This document shows, one piece after another, positions 1 through 4,432 of a stretch of DNA of 8,771 nt. A model generated the notes under the pieces. It saw nothing but the letters and a program-made list of their open reading frames with translations. It was not told the origin of the DNA and made no database searches. Position numbers and translations under genes: made by a program. Source of the stretch: Planctomycetaceae bacterium (GTDB lineage: Bacteria; Planctomycetota; Planctomycetia; Pirellulales; Pirellulaceae); contig SLMF01000655.1 in assembly GCA_007133715.1 (NCBI GenBank), positions 1-8,771 on the forward strand. The letters are read 5' to 3'. The stretch's first letter is position 1, and each line of letters opens with the position of its first letter.

Positions 1-263
1 GCAGCCTGGGCCAGCTTCTCAATGACCAAGTCCTGCGGGGGGTCGGACGGGTTGCCCATGCCCAAATCAATGACATCGCGATGGGCACGACGCTTCTCAT
101 ACAAGAGGTTGTTGATCCGACCAAACATGTAGGGGGGCAAACGATGCACGCGTTCCGCCAGTCGGATCTCGAACGGCGCCTCGGTCACGCGGTCAGGTTC
201 AGACGCAGCTTGGCCAGCGGCTTGCTGTTCGCAGGGGCTACAGGTACTCAGCGGAATTGCCAT
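1..263 (-). CDS. Class I/II PLP-dependent aminotransferase, AlaC/DapL-like (N-terminal part, cut by window edge)
   Basis: Only the first 87 codons are present; the gene continues beyond base 1. The ATG at 263-261 opens a frame reading M-A-I-P-L-S-T, then a poorly conserved leader of about 35 residues. The stretch R-V-H-R-L-P-P-Y-M-F-G-R-I-N-N-L and then V-I-D-L-G-M-G-N-P-S-D-P-P follows. This 'R-L-P-P-Y-x-F ... I-D-x-x-M-G-N-P' signature is the typical start of the AlaC-type alanine transaminase and related LL-diaminopimelate aminotransferase-like proteins, which transfer an amino group to 2-oxo acids using pyridoxal phosphate in the cytoplasm. The PLP lysine and the rest of the fold lie outside the window, so the substrate cannot be decided here. 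The leader before the conserved block is longer than in E. coli AlaC. No clear Shine-Dalgarno precedes the ATG, so the exact start is uncertain. The aldo/keto reductase upstream is on the same strand but about 235 bases away, which argues against tight co-transcription. Confidence 0.85.
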   Translation of the reverse strand, partial: MAIPLSTCSPCEQQAAGQAASEPDRVTEAPFEIRLAERVHRLPPYMFGRINNLLYEKRRAHRDVIDLGMGNPSDPPQDLVIEKLAQA

Positions 264-317
264 GGTTTGAGGCTTGTGGGATCGGTGGGAGAAAAAAGAC
301 AGGCCTGACAAATACTC

Positions 318-345
318 AGAATACACGGACGGCGCGAAAAGGCAA
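318..345 (-). promoter_or_regulatory. Weak candidate sigma-70-type promoter for the aminotransferase gene
   Basis: Reading the minus strand, TTGCCT (345-340) and TATTCT (323-318) are separated by 16 bases. Each matches four of six consensus positions. The -10 would lie about 55 bases before the ATG at 263. Matches of this quality are common by chance in any sequence, and planctomycete promoters are not well defined, so this is only a pointer. Confidence 0.2.
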
Positions 346-446
346 ACCGGAACCCCCAATACGGGAGTGGCAAACGAAACGGAAGAGCTTCGCAAAGAGG
401 GCGCAAAATGAGCGGTGTCGCCACAGGGCGGGGGGCACGAGGATCA

Positions 447-468
447 GGGGCCCCGGAAAGATCTTTCC
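447..468. repeat. Two abutting perfect palindromes (8 bp and 14 bp)
   Basis: GGGGCCCC at 447-454 is immediately followed by GGAAAGATCTTTCC at 455-468, and both are perfect palindromes. They lie about 30 bases past the stop of the aldo/keto reductase (minus strand) and about 180 bases upstream of the aminotransferase start. The 14-mer could fold as a 5-bp stem with a GATC loop, but no T-run follows on the minus strand, so it is not a standard intrinsic terminator. It could be a weak processing or terminator hairpin, a protein-binding site, or chance. The rest of 264-498 shows nothing recognisable. Confidence 0.45.
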
Positions 469-498
469 CTTCTCGCAAGGCCCGGCTCTCACGCCGCC

Positions 499-1431
499 TC
501 AGGCCGTCACACGCCGTTCCAGCTCCGCACGCTGCTCCTCCGAAAACGGCTGAAAATCGCGGGCAATTGCCACGTCCTGCTCCACTTGCTCGTACGTGGT
601 GATGCCGATCACCACCGTCGCCACCGGGAAGCTGAGCGTGTAGGCCATCAGCTGCGGCATGGTCAGCCCACTCTTCCATATCCGCCCGCGGGCGACCACC
701 TTCATGCCGATCACACCCACATCCTTCTCCAACGCCGTGGCCAAGAATTCACCAAGAAACTCGCGGTCCAACATCCACTCGTTGGCAGGGTTGAGGGTGA
801 TCAGCGTGCAATCGAAATCATACTGCTGCAAGGCTTTCAACAGGACACGCGGTGAATGGCCGGTAATACCGTGGTGCTTGATGACCCCCTCACGATGTAG
901 TCGAGCAAAGGCGCGTGCGGCTCCGTCGCGACCAAGCAGTTCCTCCAATTGCTCGTCCCGATGAACGGCATGGTGCTGGTACAGGTCCAGGTAGTCCGTG
1001 TTCAGCCGCTTCAGACTCGCCTCGCACTCGCGCAAGGAACCCTCGTACGTGCGGTCGCGGGTCTTGGTGGCCAGAAATACCTGCTCGCGACGCTCCTTCA
1101 TCACTTCGCCGATGTACGACTCGCTGACGCCCCCGCCATAGGCCGCCGCAGTGTCGATGTAGTTCACACCCAGGTCCAGTGCGCGGTGGATGATCGGAAC
1201 CGCTTGGTCACGCCGCCCCGGCTGCTCAATCGTCGATTGGCCTCCCAGACTGAACAGAGGTACCCGGTATTCGGTCCGGCCAAGGCGGCGGACCGGCATG
1301 GACGCGGCACCCCCCTCCACCGCGTGCAGCTCCGATCGCTCGCCCAGACCCAGACCCTGCACGCCACCCACTCCGGCTGCGGCACCCAAAACCGACTTCA
1401 ATAGTTCTCTGCGTCCGATCCCTTGTCGCAT
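499..1431 (-). CDS. Aldo/keto reductase family oxidoreductase with an N-terminal RR (Tat-like) leader
   Basis: A 310-residue NAD(P)H-dependent oxidoreductase of the aldo/keto reductase (AKR) superfamily. The AKR catalytic tetrad can be placed: Asp93 and Tyr98 in Y-I-D-T-A-A-A-Y-G, Lys123 in F-L-A-T-K-T, and His154 in D-L-Y-Q-H-H. The body begins at about residue 47 with V-R-R-L-G-R-T and ends with the usual C-terminal helix (F-S-E-E-Q-R-A-E-L). Residues 3-30 (Q-G-I-G-R-R-E-L-L-K-S, then an Ala/Gly/Val-rich stretch) resemble a twin-arginine leader, although no clean A-x-A cleavage site is visible. Such leaders are frequent on planctomycete oxidoreductases. The ATG at 1431 is preferred over the GTG directly before it (1434) because a G-rich Shine-Dalgarno lies seven bases before the ATG. 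The substrate cannot be inferred: AKRs of this branch reduce carbonyls or act on sugars. The gene stands alone, divergent from the thioredoxin-like gene. Confidence 0.92.
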   Translation of the reverse strand: MRQGIGRRELLKSVLGAAAGVGGVQGLGLGERSELHAVEGGAASMPVRRLGRTEYRVPLFSLGGQSTIEQPGRRDQAVPIIHRALDLGVNYIDTAAAYGGGVSESYIGEVMKERREQVFLATKTRDRTYEGSLRECEASLKRLNTDYLDLYQHHAVHRDEQLEELLGRDGAARAFARLHREGVIKHHGITGHSPRVLLKALQQYDFDCTLITLNPANEWMLDREFLGEFLATALEKDVGVIGMKVVARGRIWKSGLTMPQLMAYTLSFPVATVVIGITTYEQVEQDVAIARDFQPFSEEQRAELERRVTA

Positions 1432-1438
1432 CACAGTA

Positions 1439-1446
1439 CCCCCCTT
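1439..1446 (-). promoter_or_regulatory. Ribosome binding site of the aldo/keto reductase gene
   Basis: The minus strand reads AAGGGGGG at 1446-1439, seven bases before the ATG at 1431 but only four before the alternative GTG at 1434. The spacing favours the ATG. Confidence 0.5.
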
Positions 1447-1560
1447 CTCGCTTGACCGCCCGGCGACACGAAGCGCCGGAGACCGCTTCCAACAACCTCC
1501 TTCACGCTAACCGCTCGCGGCACCCTGTGCAACAGGTGGCCCCAACCCTCTCCCGGGATA

Positions 1561-1630
1561 TGCCTGTCCCCAAATCCCCAAACGCCTGTCCCCAAACGCC
1601 TGTCCCCAAACGCCTGTCCCCAAACGCCTG
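1561..1630. repeat. Tandem array of a 14-bp unit (CGCCTGTCCCCAAA)
   Basis: Three identical head-to-tail copies of CGCCTGTCCCCAAA occupy 1583-1596, 1597-1610 and 1611-1624. A 6-base partial copy (CGCCTG) follows at 1625-1630. On the left are a copy with one mismatch (TGCCTGTCCCCAAA, 1561-1574) and an 8-base fragment (TCCCCAAA, 1575-1582), as if one unit had lost six bases. A partial inverted copy, TTTGGGGA then 6 bases then GGGACAG, lies at 1668-1688. The nine bases at 1617-1625 and 1667-1675 are exact reverse complements and could pair across a 41-base loop. There are no spacers, so it is not CRISPR. Slippage-type repeats, a multi-site operator, or a remnant of a REP-like element are all possible. 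Confidence 0.9.
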
Positions 1631-1830
1631 TTGTTTTCCCACCTGCTTGGTTAGCGGCCGTTGGCTGTTTGGGGAGACTTCGGGACAGATGCGGGTCCAA
1701 ATCTCGGATTTTCTTGGTTGCATGACTGGGCGCCGTGCCCGATCGCTCCACAATAACAAGTAGCGGGTTGCGGGGAACTCTCTTCCCTGTCTTCCCAAAC
1801 GGTCGATCTGCCTTTCCCTTCTCAGTTTCT

Positions 1831-1834
1831 GGAG
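1831..1834 (+). promoter_or_regulatory. Ribosome binding site of the TlpA-like gene
   Basis: GGAG lies eight bases before the ATG at 1843. It supports that start over the in-frame ATG at 1735, which would add 36 non-hydrophobic residues in front of a good signal peptide. Confidence 0.6.
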
Positions 1835-1842
1835 CACTTACA

Positions 1843-3000
1843 ATGAAGAGTTGGTTTCTCATGGTGGGGCTGGTGACGTTGTGTTGGGGCCCCCTGCTTG
1901 CTGCGGAGGAAGCGGTATCCGAAACAGGGGGGCCGGTGTCATTGTTGCAGCAGAATCCGGATGACGTCGCGGCTTTGAACGCGTATATGTTGGAAAACCT
2001 GCGAAAGGCGACCGGTCAGATGGCGACGGCCCCCGAGGAGGCGGAAGCCGTGCTGAATGAGATGCTTGAGGTCCTGAACGCTCTGGAACCGACCACGGTG
2101 GATGCTCAACAGATGCGGCAGCGTGCGGTGAATGCGGTCGAGTTCTACCAGCGACAGATCCGGGTGGCCCGCACGACTTTGGAGGAACTGGAAGCCAGTC
2201 TGACCGAGGATCCCGAAGATGTTCCGACGATCCAACTGTATCTGCTGAAGCTGACCCAGGAACTGGTTCCTCTGGCGAGTTCGCAGCCGCGGGTCGCGCG
2301 GGAACGCTTGACGGAGGCCGAGGCGTTTGTGGAATCGCGGCAAGAAGCGGTCGACGGCGATTTGGCTCGGGATGCGTGGGGCGGTGCGAACCAGATCTTC
2401 GGCCGCGTACGGTCTGCGGTCGAGCGGTCCGAGCGGTTCGATGCCCTGGTGGGCGAATCCGCTGCTCCGCTGGCGGTCGAAGCTTGGGTGAATGGCGAAC
2501 CGCTGACGGACGAAGACTTGCAAGGCAGCGTGGTCTTGTTAGACTTCTGGGCGGTCTGGTGCGGGCCATGCATCGCCACGTTCCCCAAACTCCGCCAATG
2601 GCATCAGGATTACGCCGACCAAGGCCTGATCATCATCGGACTGACCCGCTACTACAACTTCCGCTGGGATGAAGAAGCCGGTCGTGCGGTCCGTTCGTCC
2701 GACCCGGTCAGCCCGGAAGACGAACGGCAGATGCTGGAGAAATTCGCCGCCAGCTACGAACTGGAACATCGTTTTGCTCTGCAAGAAGGCGACGATCTGT
2801 CCGCTTTCTACGCGGTCAGCGGTATCCCGCATATGGTGCTGGTCGACCGTACGGGTGTGGTACGGATGGTGCGTGTGGGCAGTGGCGAGCAGGCGGCCCG
2901 AGATCTGGAGGAGAAGATCCAGGTGCTGATTGCTGAGGACGGGGCTGTGGAAGCCGCCGAAGAGGCGGAGCCGGCGGCCGAAGTGGCGAATACGGATTGA
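1843..3000 (+). CDS. Exported TlpA-like thioredoxin-fold protein with a duplicated helical N-terminal domain
   Basis: A 385-residue protein. Residues 1-21 form a signal peptide (M-K-S-W-F-L then a hydrophobic core, ending L-L-A-A), so it should act outside the cytoplasm. Residues 30-200 are charged, mainly helical and contain two related segments (about 38-80 and 123-165). Residues 203-365 are a TlpA/AhpC-TSA-like thioredoxin domain: V-V-L-L-D-F-W-A-V-W-C-G-P-C with the redox pair Cys240/Cys243, a loop with many insertions (about 268-300), and the cis-proline in S-G-I-P-H (Pro329). The tail from about 366 is Ala/Glu-rich and probably disordered. TlpA-type proteins reduce or exchange disulfides in exported partners; the partner here is unknown. 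The start is set by a signal peptide and a GGAG eight bases upstream. A DUF1080 gene follows 17 bases after the stop and is probably co-transcribed. Confidence 0.93.
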   Translation: MKSWFLMVGLVTLCWGPLLAAEEAVSETGGPVSLLQQNPDDVAALNAYMLENLRKATGQMATAPEEAEAVLNEMLEVLNALEPTTVDAQQMRQRAVNAVEFYQRQIRVARTTLEELEASLTEDPEDVPTIQLYLLKLTQELVPLASSQPRVARERLTEAEAFVESRQEAVDGDLARDAWGGANQIFGRVRSAVERSERFDALVGESAAPLAVEAWVNGEPLTDEDLQGSVVLLDFWAVWCGPCIATFPKLRQWHQDYADQGLIIIGLTRYYNFRWDEEAGRAVRSSDPVSPEDERQMLEKFAASYELEHRFALQEGDDLSAFYAVSGIPHMVLVDRTGVVRMVRVGSGEQAARDLEEKIQVLIAEDGAVEAAEEAEPAAEVANTD

Positions 3001-3017
3001 GCTGACGAGATATTGCG

Positions 3018-3683
3018 ATGATCTTGAGAATGAACCTACGGGCGATTTGCCTAATCGGCGGGCTTTTCGTCTTGACACTCGGTGTTGCCGACGGGCAGGC
3101 GGGCGGGCCGTACCGCGAAAAATCCGCCGAACAATGGGTTCCCCTCTTCGATGGCGAAACCCTTGACGGTTGGGAAAGCGTCAACTTTGGGGGCGAGGGA
3201 CTGGTCTCCGTCCGCGACGGGCAGATCCTGATGGAACCGGGAATCATGCTGACGGGGGTGACTTGGCAACGAGATTTCCCCCGCACAGACTACGAGATCC
3301 GGCTAGAAGCGATCCGTCTGGAAGGACGGGACTTCTTCTGCGGATTGACGTTTCCCGTCGCCGAGTCCCATTGCACCTTGATCGTCGCCGGGTGGGCGGG
3401 TGCCGTTGTCGGGCTGTCCTGTGTCGACGGTCGCGACGCTTCTGAGAACCAGACCACGCGTTACCTGCGTTTCGAAAACGATCGCTGGTACGCCATCCGC
3501 TTACGCGTGACGGCAGACCGCATCACCGCCTGGATCGATGGCCAGCAGGTGGTGGACCTGGAAACCACGGACAGGCACTTGGAGCCGCGTCCCGAGGTCG
3601 AACTTTCCAAACCGTTGGGGATCGCTGCTTGGCAGAGTCGCGTGGCGTACAGGAAGGTATCCTATCGGCGACTGCCACCCTGA
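3018..3683 (+). CDS. Exported DUF1080 (3-keto-disaccharide hydrolase-like) domain protein
   Basis: A 221-residue protein. Residues 1-27 form a signal peptide (M-I-L-R-M-N-L-R then a hydrophobic core, ending near G-Q-A). The rest is a single jelly-roll domain of the DUF1080/3keto-disac_hyd family (PF06439). The family's opening motif L-F-D-G-E-T-L-D-G-W is at residues 43-52, and the later strands W-Y-A-I-R-L-R-V, I-T-A-W-I-D-G-Q-Q-V-V-D and the closing Y-R-K-V-S-Y-R are recognisable. Some family members hydrolyse 3-keto-glycosides and others only bind carbohydrate, so activity is not shown. DUF1080 proteins are strongly expanded in planctomycetes, which supports the taxonomic guess. The ATG at 3018 is used; an in-frame ATG at 3030 is possible and would still leave a shorter signal peptide. 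It lies 17 bases after the thioredoxin-like gene, probably in one operon. Confidence 0.88.
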   Translation: MILRMNLRAICLIGGLFVLTLGVADGQAGGPYREKSAEQWVPLFDGETLDGWESVNFGGEGLVSVRDGQILMEPGIMLTGVTWQRDFPRTDYEIRLEAIRLEGRDFFCGLTFPVAESHCTLIVAGWAGAVVGLSCVDGRDASENQTTRYLRFENDRWYAIRLRVTADRITAWIDGQQVVDLETTDRHLEPRPEVELSKPLGIAAWQSRVAYRKVSYRRLPP

Positions 3684-3737
3684 TTCGGCACGCGAGAATG
3701 CGGGACGGACCACCGGGATCCACCGGGACCAGTAGGC

Positions 3738-3743
3738 TATGAT
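3738..3743 (+). promoter_or_regulatory. Possible -10 element upstream of tadA
   Basis: TATGAT matches five of six positions of the -10 consensus and lies 74 bases before the tadA start. No TTGACA-like hexamer sits at the expected distance; that window overlaps a 10-bp direct repeat (CACCGGGATC/CACCGGGACC, 3711-3730). It is a weak candidate, supported mainly by its place in the 134-base gap before tadA. Confidence 0.25.
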
Positions 3744-3804
3744 GGCGACCCATTCGAGTTTCCGGGGTCGTTTGTTGGTCACACCGCACCACTCAAAGTG
3801 AGGG

Positions 3805-3810
3805 AGGAGG
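3805..3810 (+). promoter_or_regulatory. Strong Shine-Dalgarno that fixes the TTG start of tadA
   Basis: AGGAGG, a full match to the anti-Shine-Dalgarno core, lies seven bases before the TTG at 3818. The next in-frame ATG (3887) has no comparable site and would cut into the first conserved helix. Confidence 0.85.
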
Positions 3811-3817
3811 TCACGCT

Positions 3818-4330
3818 TTGGAAACAGACGGGAGCAAAGACCTCCGTTGGCTGGCTCCAGAGATTGTGGCCGAGCACGAATGCTGGATGCGTCGCGCCTT
3901 GTCAGAAGCCGAGCAAGCTTGGCGCGAGGACGAGGTGCCGGTCGGGGCGGTGGTGGTTTACCAGCGGCGGCTCCTTGCCGCATCCCACAATCGGAGGGAG
4001 CAAATAAACGATCCTACGGCTCATGCGGAGATGCTGGCGATTGCTCAAGCCGCTGCGGCACGGGGGAGCTGGCGGTTGGACGATTGCACCCTGTACGTCA
4101 CGCTCGAGCCGTGTGTCATGTGTGCGGGGGCGATTGTACAGGCAAGGATCCCCTGGGTAGTGTATGGAGCACCCGACCCAAAGGCGGGTGCTGTCGATTC
4201 TTTGTTTCGCCTGCTGGGAGACTCGCGGCTGAATCATCGTGCGCAGGTCATCGGTGGCGTGCTTGCTGAACCGTGTGGCCGGATCCTAACCCGCTTTTTT
4301 CAGGGGAAACGTCGGTTGGGAAAGAAGTAA
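3818..4330 (+). CDS. tadA: tRNA-specific adenosine deaminase TadA
   Basis: A 170-residue zinc-dependent deaminase that converts adenosine 34 to inosine at the wobble position of tRNA-Arg(ACG) in the cytoplasm, letting one tRNA read several CGN codons. The cytidine/deoxycytidylate deaminase fold is clear: V-P-V-G-A-V-V-V at 40-47, the H-A-E motif at 69-71 (zinc ligand His69 and proton-shuttle Glu71) and P-C-V-M-C at 98-102 (zinc ligands Cys99 and Cys102). The TadA-typical D-P-K-A-G-A-V (120-126) and L-N-H (138-140) follow. The C-terminal R-F-F-Q-x-K-R-R is also usual for TadA. The start is a TTG with a strong AGGAGG seven bases upstream. The length fits the family (about 150-175). The gene has no close neighbour on the left and lies 102 bases before the next gene. 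Guanine deaminase and cytosine deaminase relatives are less likely given the C-terminal motifs. Confidence 0.95.
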   Translation: METDGSKDLRWLAPEIVAEHECWMRRALSEAEQAWREDEVPVGAVVVYQRRLLAASHNRREQINDPTAHAEMLAIAQAAAARGSWRLDDCTLYVTLEPCVMCAGAIVQARIPWVVYGAPDPKAGAVDSLFRLLGDSRLNHRAQVIGGVLAEPCGRILTRFFQGKRRLGKK

Positions 4331-4419
4331 GGGTGTGGTAAGATTCAACGGTTGAGAATTGTTGGCTCATCGGCCAAATCACAAGTTGGGTCTCGTCCGT
4401 GGGACCTGGGAATGTTCGG

Positions 4420-4425
4420 AAGGAG
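4420..4425 (+). promoter_or_regulatory. Shine-Dalgarno deciding the start of the 726-residue exported protein
   Basis: AAGGAG lies seven bases before the ATG at 4433. It supports this start against the upstream in-frame TTG at 4352, which would put 27 polar residues ahead of the signal peptide. Confidence 0.75.
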
Positions 4426-4432
4426 CGACGCG

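Larger units (their letters stand above)
1432..1842. other. Divergent intergenic region between the aldo/keto reductase and TlpA-like genes
   Basis: This 411-base stretch separates two divergent genes, so it must hold both promoters, but I cannot name a convincing -35/-10 pair on either strand. It contains a 14-bp tandem array (1561-1630) with an inverted, interrupted partial copy at 1668-1688. The open frames that cross it have no Shine-Dalgarno and no recognisable protein character. The array's unit length is not a multiple of three, so its translation changes frame from copy to copy. I regard the region as non-coding. Confidence 0.7.

Noticed and set aside
1561..1630. CRISPR array
   Set aside because: The repeats are 14 bp and head-to-tail with no unique spacers, and no cas genes are nearby.
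1452..1763. Plus-strand open frame across the repeat array as a small gene
   Set aside because: Its translation is made of the tandem repeat and low-complexity Pro-rich sequence; there is no Shine-Dalgarno and the unit length is not a multiple of three.
1735..1842. Longer N-terminus for the TlpA-like protein from the ATG at 1735
   Set aside because: It would bury the signal peptide behind 36 polar residues; the ATG at 1843 has a Shine-Dalgarno and begins the signal peptide.
1859..2588. Long minus-strand open frames opposite the TlpA-like gene
   Set aside because: They are antisense shadows in GC-rich coding DNA; the translations are Pro/Arg/Ser-rich with no domain, and the plus-strand gene is clear.
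4366..4381. Hairpin TTGGC / GCCAA after tadA as a terminator
   Set aside because: The stem is only five base pairs with no T-run, which is too weak to call.
4352..4432. TTG start at 4352 for the 726-residue protein
   Set aside because: There is no Shine-Dalgarno for it, while AAGGAG sits seven bases before the ATG at 4433, where a classic signal peptide begins.
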